Shown piece after piece: positions 22,101 through 46,698 of a stretch of 64,000 bases of DNA. The notes beneath the pieces are model-generated. The model saw only the letters and a program-made list of their open reading frames with translations, was not told the origin of the DNA and ran no database searches. Numbering within the stretch: the first letter of the stretch is position 1; every line of letters begins with the position of its first letter. The translations under genes were made by a program, and so were the position numbers. The stretch spans positions 186,001 to 250,000 of the forward strand of contig VZDJ01001034.1 in the NCBI GenBank assembly GCA_008694505.1, given 5' to 3'. Source of the stretch: Cyanoderma ruficeps (lineage: Eukaryota > Chordata > Aves > Passeriformes > Timaliidae).

Positions 22101-24352
22101 TGTCTTGCTGCTCTGTGCAGGTATCTGATTGATGTTGAAGGCATGGAGCCAAATGCTGCCATAGAGTGTGAGTATCCTGCTGGGATGGGGAATGCTCAGG
22201 GAGGTTTGGGATGGCTCCAGGGAGGGAATTGTGCTTGAGGAAGGAGTTAAAACCCTTCTGGAGAGTTCCAATTGCTCAGAAGCCCTGAGGGTAATTCTGT
22301 CTCTTCCCAGTGTTCAACAAGTCTCGAGGGCATCCCATAGAGAGAACCAACTACATCCAGGATCTGCAGAAGAGAACCTTGAAAAAGTGAGTCTGGATGT
22401 TCCAGGGGTGAGGACAGCTGCTGGAGAAGGTCCTGAACCTCAGGATGGCTCCGGGAGGGGAGGTTGGAGCTGGGAGAACACACAGGGAGAGGAGCCAGGG
22501 CAAGGGGGAAATGGTTTAAAACTCACTGAGGGCAGGGTTGGGTGGGATACTGGGGAGAAATCGCTCCCTGTGAGGGTGGGAATGGAATTCCCAGAAAATC
22601 TGACAGCTCCATCTCTGGAAGTTTCCAGGTCAGAAAGAGGTCAGGTTGGAGCAGCCTGGGATAGGGGAAGGTGTCCCTGCCCATGGCCAGGGTGGGACTG
22701 GATGGCATTTAATGTCCTTTCCAACCCAAACCATTCTGGGATTGGAACTTGTTGGAAAAAACCCCAGGCCCCCTTTTCTGGATGGGGCTGGGAGGGGCAA
22801 GGATCAGGTGTGACCACTGATGTGATCACTCAGTGAGTGCAAAACTCACTTTTTCGAGTGAAAACATCTGAAATTCTCTTTAAAATTCCCTTCAGAAGCA
22901 GCTGTGAACTGAAGAATTTGGGCTCAGATCTCGTCAGGAAAAAAGGCAGTGCCCCAGCCAAGCCCCAAAAGCAGCTGGGGAAGCAGCACCCGAGCCAGGC
23001 CCCCCTGGCAGTGCCCAGGTGGGTGTTTGCCCTTTCCCTGGCTATGCCCTGAGCTGAGCAGGCTCAGGGAGCTGTTCCCTCCCTTGGGAAACAATTCCAG
23101 CTGGATTTTTACAAGCTGCAGCTCGCCCAGGGCTTTGCCAGCTCTGGAAGGGTGAAAAAAAAAAAACCTCTTTGAAAGTTGTTCACAGCCAGAATGCCAA
23201 CAGCGAAGCTCCTGTGCCAAGCTGTGCCTGGCAATGCCATTCCTGGGCCTGTAGGGATGGGATGACATCCTGCCAGGGTGGGAGCTGTGTCCCAGTGGGG
23301 CTGGAATGTTCCCCAGCTGGGAATTTTCAGGGAATGGAGTGCCAAGTGAGGCAGCTCTTCCCTGAGAGCGAGGTGGGGACTCTGCTGCTCTTCCTGGACT
23401 TCTCCTGGAACAGGGGATGCAGGGAAGAGCTTCCCCAGCTGGGGTATGGCTCTGGCAGCTCCTGGCTGTGGGGAGCTCCCAAACCATATCCAGGACACCT
23501 TTGGGAGCCAGGGCCAGCCGTGGCTCCTTCCCCTCCTCCCTCAGGGGTGCAGAAAATGCTCCCTGATGAAAACCTCCTGCCAGAAATCAGGAGTGCACCT
23601 CTCTGGGTGTTCTCAGCCTTCAGGCTGCAGGAAAAGGCTCTGGGCACACGCAGAGGGGCTGAGGGCATTCACACCCAGCCCTTTCTTGGGTGCCAACTCC
23701 CAAATTTCCTTGCAGGAATCCCGGCAGCACCAAGAAGAAGCCGCAGCCTGACCCCACAGCTCAGGGACAGCCCTGGGAGCTGGGACACAGCCACGGAGCC
23801 CTGGGGCACAGGCAGCTGCAGCAGAAGCAGTTGAAGAAGCTGGAGCAGAGGCAGCTGGAGCAGAAGGAACAGAAAAAGCTGGAGAAGAGGCAGCAGAAAA
23901 AGCTTGAGCAGAGGCAGCAGAAGAAGCTGGAGCAGAAGGAGCAGAATCATCTGGAGCAGAGGCAGCAGAAAAAGCTGAAACATGTGGACCAGAATCATCT
24001 GGAGCAGAGGCAGCTGGAGAAGCAGAATCATCTGGAGCAGAGGCAGCAGAAAAAGCTGAAACATCTGGAGCAGAGGCAGCTGGAGAAGCAGAATGATCTG
24101 GAGCAGGGGCAGCAGAAAAAGCTGAAACATCTGGAGCAGAATCACCTGGAGCAGAGGCAGGAGAATTATCTGGAGCAGAGGCAGCCCTGCAGTTTGGCCC
24201 CCAGGAACTGTTGGCTTTCACCACACCCCAAGAAGAAGAGCAAGGAGCTGTTCCCCACCCAGAGCCCCCAGGCCTGGCTGCCCCAGGAGCCCTCACCTGC
24301 CAGGAAACGCCGGCGCAGGAAACACGAACTGAAGGAGCAGGAAATGTCCTGA
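19115..24352 (+). CDS. DUSP11: RNA/RNP complex-1-interacting phosphatase
   Basis: DUSP11 (PIR1) removes gamma and beta phosphates from the 5' end of triphosphorylated RNAs, mainly in the nucleus. Nine exons join in phase: 19115-19149, 19729-19804, 20519-20650, 21168-21291, 21777-21837, 22121-22167, 22311-22386, 22896-23018, 23716-24352, giving 436 aa. The opening VPERWTDYIPLGCRMPGTRF matches the family. The active-site loop is HCTHGLNRTGY (Cys and Arg of CX5R present), followed by RYLIDVEG and IELFNKSRGHPIERTNYI. The last exon then departs from mammals: about residues 252-380 are a Gln/Lys/Glu/Leu-rich octad repeat (KKLEQRQQ, NHLEQRQQ, KKLKHLEQ), ending with a basic patch RKRRRRKHELKE that may act as a nuclear signal. 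Human DUSP11 is 330-377 aa and, as I recall it, lacks such a repeat. Exon structure and catalytic core are secure; expression of the full tail is inferred from the unbroken frame. Confidence 0.93.
19290..19660. repeat. Degenerate G-rich repeat in DUSP11 intron 1
   Basis: 'ttgagggtccctgggcc' and close variants recur about every 40-50 bp, about eight times. Non-coding; it fills most of the first intron. Confidence 0.65.
19935..20153 (+). mobile_element. CR1: CR1 fragment in DUSP11 intron 2
   Basis: CR1 3' region: 'gaggagtttcttcctgggaa', then 'ctgcccagggaggtttggag', a 'ggatttgatggtgttgaagg' block and a terminal 'ggttctgtgattcc'. A further scrap lies at 20315-20378. Plus orientation, 5'-truncated. 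Confidence 0.75.
21425..21555 (+). mobile_element. CR1: CR1 3' end in DUSP11 intron 4
   Basis: 'ggagcagcctggggtaatgg', 'aggtgtccctgcccatgg' and the 'ccaacccaaaccattgcagg' tail identify the CR1 3' end in plus orientation. Confidence 0.82.
22500..22745 (+). mobile_element. CR1: CR1 3' end in DUSP11 intron 7
   Basis: Carries the standard CR1 order: a block of the type 'ggtttaaaactcactgaggg', 'gggtgggatactggggagaa', 'ggagcagcctgggatagg', then 'ttccaacccaaaccattctg'. Truncated at its 5' end. Confidence 0.82.
23816..24183 (+). repeat. DUSP11: Coding 24-bp minisatellite in DUSP11 last exon
   Basis: Units such as 'ctggagcagaggcagcagaa' recur every 24 bp, encoding eight residues with Leu at a fixed place. 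Some junctions shift by three residues but the frame is never lost. Because the unit is a multiple of three with no stops in either strand, long antisense frames (for example 253 codons rich in SAPD) also run across; these are shadows. Confidence 0.9.
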
Positions 24353-24900
24353 CAGTGCTGGGAACGTGTTCCACGAGGAAAAACCCTCCCAGGGCTGGAG
24401 GGAGCAGCTGTGGCTCAGCCAGGGACTGCCAGGCCAGGTGTGGGGCAGCTGAACAGGGCTATTTTTTAATCTGTTTTCTCTTGCTTCGCCGATGTTTTTA
24501 TAAGGAATTTTTTTAATCTGATGCTGTGCAGAGTCTGATCCGTGAGGGATGCAGGAAGTAAAAAAAACAAACCACAGACTCAACCAGAGCTGGAATAATC
24601 CTAAAGGAACATCCTCAGGCATCCCTAGAACCTTAAACAAAACGAGCTTTTGTTTATTTTCTCAACGTGTAACGAGAAACAGGATTGGGCCTTAAAACAG
24701 GAGATTTTTTTTTCTCCTTTTTACCCACTTTTGCTAAAGTAAATTTCCAAGGTGTGCAAACTCCAGTCTGGCTGTGGGGCGGTCATTTCCCCTGAGGGGC
24801 CCGTGCGCCATCCGCGCTGCGGGGGGGGGGGTGGGCGGGGCTTGGCCCAATTTTGGGGTGAGAACGGGCGGGTTTGGGCTGGGCCGGAGCGGGGCCGCTC
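24353..24900. other. DUSP11 3' UTR and spacer before STAMBP
   Basis: About 550 bp. The first part should be DUSP11 3' UTR, though I see no AATAAA or ATTAAA in it. A G-run and CpG-rich sequence from about 24770 opens the STAMBP CpG island. The two genes are head-to-tail and very close. Confidence 0.55.
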
Positions 24901-25125
24901 CACGGGCGCTGCCCCTTTAAGACCTGACACCATGACGTCATGACGTACGACGTTCCGCCAAGGGAACGGATCTGCTGCGCACCTGGGCGGAAGTAGGTGG
25001 TGTGTGCTACATGCCCGGATGTTGGGACGGCTTCTGATTGGCTGCCGGGAGAGAGGCGGGGCGGTGCTGCGGCGGGTGGGGAAGAACCCGGAAGTGCTGA
25101 GGGGAAACGGCGGCCCCGCGCGCCA
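24900..25125 (+). promoter_or_regulatory. STAMBP: STAMBP promoter and non-coding exon 1
   Basis: CpG-rich, TATA-less. A palindromic CRE TGACGTCA lies at 24933-24940, immediately followed by a half-changed copy (TGACGTAC). ETS-like sites 'gcggaagt' (about 24988) and 'ccggaagt' (about 25088) follow. A good donor 'cgccag|gtcagg' at 25125/25126 ends the inferred untranslated exon; the next usable acceptor is at 27278, just before the coding start. Confidence 0.6.
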
Positions 25126-26589
25126 GGTCAGGGCTGGGCCGGGGATGGGGAGGGTCCCCCGGGATGGAGGGTCCCGGCCTCTGCTGGGGGGTCTCTCTGA
25201 GCATCGGGGGCGGCTTGAGGCACCAGGGCTACGCTGCTGGACCGTACCGACCTCTCCTGAGAGACCTTGTCGGGAGAGCTCCGGTTGGGGGGGGCGGAGG
25301 GTCTCGTGTGGAGGTGCGGATAGGGGGGTCTGGAATCTTCCAGAAGAAGGGGGACCCACTCCGGAGTGTTCCGGCTGTGGGATATTCACTCTCGGGAGGA
25401 GAATCCCATCGCGGGGGGTGTCTGATTGTGGGACCCTCGCTTTAGGAAGAGGGATCTGCTCAGAGCTGGGAGATGTTTCTCCTCAGGACAGGGGATCCGG
25501 TCAGGCGGCTCTGACTGTGCGACCTTTCCCCTTAGGATGGCGCCATTCGTTTTGAGGTTCCCCTTGCCCTGTTGGGGGGGTTCTCTTCTCGTTTTACAGG
25601 GGGAGATCTGGAGGGGCTGTGTGGGGGGCACAGTCAGTGTGGGGGGGCTCTTCCCTGCTCTCCCTTTTAGGACAAGGGCTGCAGCACTTGTGGAGGGCTC
25701 TGATTTTGGGGAGGGGTCACCCTGTCTCTTGGTGAGGGTCTGGAGTTTGGGGGAGGTGATTTAGGCTCTTTGTTTCGAGGGATGCTGTGGGATTTCGAGG
25801 GGGGTTCCAGGGTGTGGATGGTTCTGTTCTCCCGGGGGGAAAAGGACTGTGAGACTTGGCAGGGATTATTTTGAGGAAGGGACTCGGAGATCTGGCTTGG
25901 GGGAGCAGCTGAACCCCCACCCCCCGAGCTGTGGCTGTCACACCCCAAAGGGTTTTGCCACAGGAGCCTCTGGCAGAGCTGGATCAGGGGACAAGGGGCT
26001 CCTGCAGGGTGTGGGCTGGGAAACACAGCTCTGCCTGCCCTCAAAAAGCAGCTCCTGCTCTGGGGTAACCCCCAGAGGGGCTCCCCTCCTCTCCCAGGGT
26101 CCCTGGGGGCCTTTCACTCCCTTAGGGAGGTGCCTCAGTAACTCCTGGCACTGCATGTGGCCTCTGAGGTGTTGTTCTGGTGGGTCTGATCTGGGTGGCC
26201 AGAACAATCGCTGTCTTTTTTTCAACTTGGAAATGAAACTTGAGATGATTTTTAGTGAGGAGGTAATATAAAAGTGGGTTTCTATTGGAAGGCTTTCAGG
26301 GGCTGTTATGGAAAGGTGTCCACAAAAGGCCAGCCCCACAGAGGTGAGGACATTTTTACATGCTTTAGGAAATTAGTGCGATTTTACAGGGAGTTTAACC
26401 CTTCCCTTGGCCCAGAGTGGCTTTTTCGAGTTAAAACTGCTTTTGGTGGAGGATTTCTGGGCTCCCTGCCCCTCAGCCCTGCTGCTTCCTCCACTTGGAA
26501 TCCACCAGCTCCCGTCTGTGGTGATTCCCACATGGATCAGGTCATGGTGCATTCCTGAGGCCATGGGAGTGCCTCCCACAGCACAGTCA

Positions 26590-26860
26590 GAGAGGGAGTT
26601 GGGATGGAGCCTGTTGGGTCAGGGTGGATTTGGGATGGAGCCTGTTGGGTCAGGGTGGATTTGGGATGGAGCCTGTTGGGTCAGGATGGGTCTGGGATGG
26701 AGCCTGTTGGGTCAGGATGGATTTGGGGGGATCCTCTAGGGTCAGGATGGATCTGAGGGGTTCCTTTTGGGTCTGGGGGGATCCTGTTGGGTCAGGATGG
26801 ATTTGGGATGGATTCTGTAGGGTCAGGATGGATTTGGGATGGAACCTGTTGGGTCAGGAT
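26590..26860. repeat. Minisatellite in STAMBP intron 1, unit about 30 bp
   Basis: 'ggatttgggatggagcctgt' plus 'tgggtcagg' repeats about nine times with variants at the 3' end. Forward frames through it (FGMEPVGSGW type) are not genes. Confidence 0.88.
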
Positions 26861-26874
26861 GGTTTAGTCGAGGT

Positions 26875-26965
26875 GGTGTTGGGGCATGAGTTGGACTCAA
26901 TGCCCTTAAAGGTCTTTTCCAACCTGGTGAATCCACGACTCTGTAATTGATTCTGTAATTGACTG
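26875..26965 (+). mobile_element. CR1: CR1 3' end in STAMBP intron 1
   Basis: 'gttggactcaatgccctta' followed by 'aaggtcttttccaacctgg' and closing 'actctgtaattgattctg' copies is the CR1 3' terminus with its short tail repeats. Confidence 0.75.
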
Positions 26966-27059
26966 GGTGATTTCTGTGATTCCACTATTGAGTGATGTCT
27001 GTGACTGAGTGATTCCTGTGGTTTCTGTGATTCCATGGCTCTGTAATGTCTGTGATTCA

Positions 27060-27245
27060 GTGGTTNGTGGGTTCCGTGGGTTCGGTGGGTTCCGTGGGTT
27101 CCGTGGGTTCTGTGGTTCCATGGTACTGTGGGTTCTCTGGGTTCTGTGGGTTCTCTGGGTTCCGTGGGTTCCGTGGTTTCTGTGGTTTCCGTGGGTTCCG
27201 TGGTTTCTGTGGGTTCCACGGTTCCGTGGCTCCGTTCCCCGCGGG
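27060..27245. repeat. GTTCCGTGG simple repeat before STAMBP exon 2
   Basis: An array of 'ttccgtgggttc' and 'ttctgtgggttc' with period about 9-18 bp runs to within about 35 bp of the acceptor of the first coding exon. One N at 27065 marks uncertain consensus. A long G/T-rich stretch so close to an acceptor may affect the branch-point region. Confidence 0.85.
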
Positions 27246-27293
27246 CTCTGACGGCCGTGCCCCCCTCGGTGCCCGCAGAGCCCTGCCCGGCCC

Positions 27294-38224
<10,931 letters not shown>

Positions 38225-41200
38225 AGCCTCTTGCCTTGTCCCTTCACAGGAACCACCCACCTTCCTTTAGGCCTAGGGAATCGGTTTTCTTCTCCTGTAG
38301 CAGATGATTTCTACCGTGTAGTGATCCCTCCCCTCCCTGCGGTGAAATCAGATCCCTGCCCTCAGCAGGAGCCCCTGGAACCTCAGTGCCTGGCATGGGG
38401 CTGGCAGGGGCTCCAGGTGTGGGGAGAAGCCAGCTGGGAGCTCAGAGACAGAAGCCAACACTAAAGCAGTTGTTTAACTCTAATCCACGGCTTGAACAAC
38501 CTCCTGGGGAGGTTCCCCATGACTTGCTGCAACCCTGAAGTGGGGAAACCTCTTCAAGTGCTTTTGGGACTTGCCCAATTTAACCCATGCCCTGTTTTGT
38601 CCCTCGTTCCGGGCTGCTCAGTCTCAGCAGAGCTTCCAGGAGCACATAAATCTTTCCTACAGTTTAAAATCAAACCTTGCTGACCACTCTGACCCCCCAT
38701 GTGAGCTCAGTGCTGCTTCCTGGTACTCATGTGTCTGCCTGGGGAGAGAAAAGGGCCCAGCCTCCTTTGGGATCCCCCTTCCAGTGTTTCAGGGCTGGAA
38801 GTGGCCCTGCTTTGCATCCCAGCAGTGTTTAGGGATGTCTGAGCATTTCATCCCTTTTCCTGGCTGGTCGATGCCCTGGTGTCACCGTGGAGGACCTCGG
38901 TCTCCTGGCCGCCATCGCCACTCCAAGATAGAATTCCAGCAGCTTTGACCACTTCCATCCCACTCCAGGATGGGATTTCCAGCAGCTTTGACTCCCAGAT
39001 CCTGCCAGATCCCTGTCCCTGATTGCCTCTGCACATCCCAGAGCAGCGGGAGGCCTGTCCTTGCCAAATCCCAGCGCTCCGTGACGTCGCTGTTGTGTGG
39101 GACCCTCCTCGAGGTGCTTTAGTCGGGTGCCAAGCCGAGATTTTCCTTCCCCGTGCTCCAGGCCGAGCCCCCGCCCTCGGGGGGAGGGAAGCAGCCGCAT
39201 TCCAAGGTGGAAGGCAGCTGTGCCGGGGCCGGGCGTGCTCCACATCCCACGGCAGGATGGGATGGTCGGCACATGGCCGTGCGGGGAGGGGAGGGGCCGG
39301 GGCTGCCTTCCCACCTGGCATGCAAACATCCCGGTCCTTATGTCGTGTGCTTGTACAGCCGGCACCCCGTGGCTTTCCGTTTGACACACATGGATGGGAT
39401 TACCCGGGCTGGGCCTCCTGTGCCACTCGTTTTTCTTTGAGCTCTCTCTGTGGGGTGGGGTCTGGCTCAGGGTGGGGGGATCCGTTTCTTTGGGGGTTGC
39501 CGCGTTTGTGGCAGCCCCTGCGTGACAAGTGCTGCTCCCAGCCTTTCCCGAGTCGCTTTTGGGAACAGGCTGGCCCCGGGGATGGGAGGGGCCTTCGGGG
39601 CATCTCTGGGAACTCGTTTTCAGCCCTAATTAATTTAAACCATGCTCGTGAGGGAGGTGCAGTTTGCGTGTAGGATTGTTCATCCCCAGCTCTCCACAGC
39701 TCCTCACCCCGAGGGCTCCCCCGGAGCAGCGTGGGGACACAGAGTGGAAAATCACATCTTGCAAAGCAGCAATTCCTTCAAACCTGTGGGGAATATCCCA
39801 AGGGATTTATCCCAGCTCCACGTCCCTGCAGGTCTCAGGTGTGAGCTGGCTCCAGGAGAGGAGCTGGTGGCACATCACCACTTCTGTGTTGTCCCAGTGA
39901 CTGATAAACCTTTCCAGGGAATTTTCCACATTCCTTGGAGCAGAGAGTTCCTCAGGTCAGGGCTCAGCTGCCACCTCCCTCCCAGCACTGCTCCTTGAGT
40001 TTCCAGCTTTTTCATCATATTTTTTCACCCCAGGTCCCTGAGTCCTTTGTGTGTCAGTGAATGTCAACATCCTGCCGCTGCTGCTGGGTCCCAGGAACTC
40101 AGCCTGGCTCTCTCAATCCGTGCCAGATGTGACTGTCACACCTTTAAACCGCTCAAAATTGGGTTGGGCTTGGGAGGAGCTGACCCCGAACATAAACTAC
40201 CCTCAGCAGCAATGATTTATTGGCTGTAACAATGTGGGCCGTGTGTTTTGGGGGGTTCCCGCAGGCAGGGAGCAGTGCTTATCTCCACCTCAGCAAAGGG
40301 AATGGATCTAAATGTCTCTTTTCAGGGGTTTGTCCATCCTCAGCAGCATCCCGAGAGGTTCCCCCCCGAGGGAGGTGCCGAGGGCTGGGCCAGCGCCGGG
40401 AGTTTTGAAATGCAGCGGCCAAGCAGGGATCGCCCCCTCCTCGTCCCACGCCGCTCCCAGCCTCGCCTGTGCCGTGGGATGCCTGGCGTTCCTGCGAGCA
40501 TCCCGGGCCCGCCGGCCGCTGGATTGGCTGCGGGGGCCAAACCTTTCCTTTTTAGGCTGCGCGTGGGCTCCCGCTCGGGGCTGCTCTGCCGCCGGCCCTG
40601 CTCCAGCCCCGCCGCGGGCCGGGATGCTCGGGGATCCCCCGGGGACGGGGGCAGCCCGGATCTGACCCGTCCCCAGCAAGAGTGATGAGTCCTGGAGCTG
40701 CTGAGGCCGGTCTGAGGTTGCTGGGACCGGCCCAGGGTTCAGCGATGTCTCTGGGCTTTGGGAATGTCCCCCTGCCTGGGTTGGGATGGGATCCTGCCAC
40801 CGATTCCGTGCGACTCCTGGCACAGCCGTGCTCCCTCCACACGGGGCTCTGCAGCTGCTGCCTCCATCAAGCCCCTTTTCCCACCCCCACTCTGCTGGGT
40901 TTGGGGAATAATTTATTTTAAAGGGGTTTTTTTTTGCAACATGTCATATATGGCAGCCTTCCCCCTCGGTGACCTCATGTTTGGCAGGGACCCAGCCAGG
41001 CTGGGGTGTGAGGTGGCAGCTGGACCCCGGGGCTGGGGCTGTGGGGGGACACAAAGTGCAGGGCCAGGGGACAAATCCTGCCCCTGTGAGCTGTTTCACA
41101 GGGAAAGGGAACGACCTGGCAGAGCCATCCCTGGGGATGCTGGAGCTGTGAACGGACTGGCAGTGCTGGGGGGACACCATGTCCCTGTCCTGCTCGGGGG

Positions 41201-42300
41201 GGTGACAGCCCAGATGGGACAGAGCCATCCCTGGGGGACGTTGGAGGGGTGAACAGGCTGGCAGTGTTGGGGACACACTGTCCCTGTCCTGCTCTGGGGG
41301 ATGACAGCCCAGGGCCCATTCTCTCCCTCTGAAATCATGGGAGCACCAGGACCTTTGGGTCCCTTGCTTGTGGTGGCACCCTGCAGCTCTTTGTCACTGC
41401 TCCAGTGCTGGGATGTCCCTGCCCCAGGCACAGCTTGAGATCAGCCTGGTGCCCCCGTGCCTCAGTTTCCCTCCAGCCCCCCCTAGCTCCGGGAGCGACT
41501 CTGGGGCATCTCTGCTGCCTCCCCCAGGTGCTCTGGGAGACTCCCTGGGGAGGGCCCGTTGCCCTTAAAAAGGCAGCCGGGACTTTGGGCGCTGCTGGTT
41601 GGCCTCTGCCGGGGCCGGGGCCTCTGTGACTCTGCTCCCTCTGCCAAGGCTCGGCCCCGGGGCTGGGGGTGGCCCCGGCCCTCCCGGGCTGTGTCCAGGC
41701 AGAGGGGCTTGGGGACAGCACCCACCGTGTCCCTTGGGGGGGTCTGAGCTCATCCCACCTCCAAAATCCTCCCAGGAGGGATCGGAACTTGGCTCGCCCT
41801 CAGTGCGGGGTCGGGATTTGGACCCACAAGCCCTGGGCTGGTGCACGCCGAGGATTTGGGGCACGAGGGGCTTTGGGATACCAAAATCCCAAAAATGGGG
41901 GCGGAGAGAGAAAACCACAGGGAGAGGCATCCCAGAAGTGCTGGATGCCAGGGATGCAGGGGGAACCGAGGCCGGGAGGAGGCGATGCACCAACCCCGCG
42001 CGCCTCCAGCATCTCAGGCACGCCAGATCCCCACCCTGGCTGCGGGGTGTCCCCACGGCAGAGCCCCAACACCCACCTCCACCCGGGTGGGGTTTCCACC
42101 CGCACTCCCCAGCAACTGGAGTCACTTCCACCTCCTTTTTCCCAGCCCGTCGCTTATAAGGACTTGTGTCTCACTTGTTTATCGGAGCGGAGCATAAAAG
42201 GAACAGACTCACGACTGGGCCGTTGCCTCCCAAGCATCCCTACCATACATTTTCCTACAATAATTAACCGTGCTGGGTCCTACCACCAGCCCAAGGTCAA
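38225..42300. other. STAMBP 3' UTR and spacer before ACTG2
   Basis: About 4 kb. The start is expected STAMBP 3' UTR, but I could not find a convincing AATAAA. GC-rich, CpG-containing patches lie near 39.05-39.6 kb and 40.35-40.7 kb. Frames of up to about 220 codons occur on both strands without recognisable domains. At 40944 'tcatatatgg' is a weak CArG-like sequence. I call no gene here. Confidence 0.5.
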
Positions 42301-42472
42301 TTTAATGAAATAAAACACCTTATATGGCCATATGGCCAACACACCATCACTGAGCCTATTTAGGGTCTTTGTTTAGAGAGGATCCGCCTCTGAGGTTCCT
42401 CGGGCTCGCTGGTATTTATACCCTCGGCACATCGGGGCTCGGTCCCAGAGGAAAGGAGCTCTCGCCTCTGTG
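42152..42472 (+). promoter_or_regulatory. ACTG2: ACTG2 smooth-muscle promoter and non-coding exon 1
   Basis: Two perfect CArG boxes, CCTTATATGG at 42318-42327 and CCTATTTAGG at 42355-42364, bind serum response factor in smooth-muscle genes. They are 37 bp apart. A one-mismatch box, GCTTATAAGG, lies upstream at 42152-42161. A TATA box (TATTTATA, 42413-42420) sits 49 bp past the second CArG. The transcription start should be near 42445, and the donor 'tctgtg|gtgagt' ends exon 1 at 42472. The arrangement is what is expected of a visceral smooth-muscle actin gene. Confidence 0.8.
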
Positions 42473-43264
42473 GTGAGTACTGCACTGCCCAGCCCTGCTT
42501 CCCTTCTTCCTTGGAGGACAGTGGGCAGAAAAAACATCCCGAGGGGGTTTTCAGGGTGCCCCAGCATTTATGGGGTGGCCCCAGCTGGGTTTGCATGGCA
42601 CGGAGGGGATGCCAACCTCTGCACGCCCCTGCAGCTGGGGGCCTCGCTGGAGGTGACAGAGCTGGGCTGAGGCCAAAGCAGGTTGTGCTCTTGCAGAAAT
42701 CCCTGTGATTTGGGTTTTTTTTTTGCTTTTTGGGCTCTTGCAATGTTTTTGCTGTTTCCCTCTGGATTTTGGAGCTCGTCCTCTGGCACAAGGGGCATCC
42801 CCTGGGAAGGGCAATTCTTTTTTTCCCCATTTTTGGGAGTGGATGCGAGGTCAGAGCAGGAAAAGGCTGCTGAGACAGAAGCGGATAAGAGGGCATCACC
42901 TGGCACCCCCCTGCCCGCTTTTGGGGGGCACCACTGGGCACGGCAGCACCGGAGCCCCCCGGGGAGCGCGGGCAGGAGGCTTTGGCACCGGTTTTGGGCA
43001 GCGGCTGGAGAAGGATGGAGGAGCAGCACCAGCATGGAGCAGCACCCATGGGAAACGAGCATCACCCCCTCCCAGCATCGCCACGCTGGGGTCACGCCAT
43101 CCCTGGGCACGGCCCATGGAGGATTTTGCGGGGCTGCCCATCCCCGAGGACTCCAACACTTCTGACCTCAAAGCTGGATGTGTGGCGCAGGACAAACCCT
43201 GTCCCCCAGCTGCTCTTTAACGCCGCTTTCCCCCCTCGCCAGCTTTTCCCCCAGGTCCCCCTGA

Positions 43265-45860
<2,596 letters not shown>

Positions 45861-45955
45861 GCCCCCTCCCCACCCTGTGGGGGCCCCCCCGTGCTCAGGC
45901 TGGGGTGTCCCGCTCCTCCTCGGACCCCGCTGCTCCTCCCCACCGCCCACTGCGC

Positions 45956-45961
45956 ATTAAA
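45956..45961 (+). terminator. ACTG2: ACTG2 polyadenylation signal
   Basis: ATTAAA about 96 bases past the stop codon, in a short C-rich 3' UTR. No AATAAA is nearer. Confidence 0.65.
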
Positions 45962-46264
45962 AAGCCTTTTCTCCAGCCTCTGCCCCTTTCCTGGGGGATC
46001 TGGGGGTGGGAGGGGCAGGGGAGGCTCAGGGTGATGGGGGGAAGGGTGGGGGAATCCCGACCTCACATTAGTCCTGCTGATGGCCTCGACTCTGCCTTGA
46101 TGCCCCCAACCCCATGGCCATGCCCTCGACCCCGTGTTGGTGACCCCAATGCACCAACAGTGCCTTGTTGGTGCCCTCACCCTTTGCTGACGCCTCCAGC
46201 CGTTAAGACCCTCAGCCTCACAATGGAGTCCGCAACCCCACATTGATGCCACCCGCAGGGGAAG

Positions 46265-46475
46265 CCTCCAGCCCTATTTCAGTGCCCCCGACCCTGAGCT
46301 GGTGACCCCAATCCCACGTCAGGGACCCCAACCCCCTGCTGGAGACCCCAGTGTGGGTTTGGTGACCCCAACCCCATGTTGATGTCCTTGGCTCCGTGCT
46401 GGGGACCCCAATGTGGTTTTGGTGACCCCAGTGTGGTTTTGGTGACCCCAACCCCACTTTGATGCCCTTGTCTGT
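46265..46475. repeat. Degenerate repeat between ACTG2 and DGUOK
   Basis: 'ggtgaccccaaccccatgtt' and relatives repeat at about 25-50 bp intervals. Non-coding; related looser copies begin near 46080. Confidence 0.75.
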
Positions 46476-46549
46476 GTCCACGACCCTCCTTTTTGTGCCC
46501 CACCCTCTCTCCCCTGCCCCCCGCATTGCCTGGACGTGCTGTGGACCGC

Positions 46550-46698
46550 GTCTGATTTGCATAAATTACCATATCGCCCCCAGCCCCCCCCGTTCCGCCC
46601 CCCCGCCGTTTCCGCCCCCCCGCCTTCTCCCCCCGCCCACTTCCCGCGCGCTGACGTCACGGGGCGGTGGCGCGCCGTGATTTCCATATCATTAGCAT
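46550..46698 (+). promoter_or_regulatory. DGUOK: DGUOK promoter with CRE and octamer-like motifs
   Basis: CpG-rich segment with an octamer ATTTGCAT at 46555-46562, a palindromic CRE TGACGTCA at 46652-46659 and an octamer variant ATTAGCAT at 46691-46698 that abuts the first ATG. Two AT-rich islands ('ataaattaccatat' and 'atttccatatcattag') interrupt otherwise GC-rich DNA. An in-frame TAG lies at 46693-46695, so the reading frame cannot extend further upstream without splicing. Confidence 0.55.

Noticed and set aside
23613..24374. 253-codon antisense frame rich in Ser, Ala, Pro and Asp
   Set aside because: It is the complement of the 24-bp coding repeat of DUSP11. The sense frame has exon phase, a catalytic core and a non-repeat end, so the antisense is a shadow.
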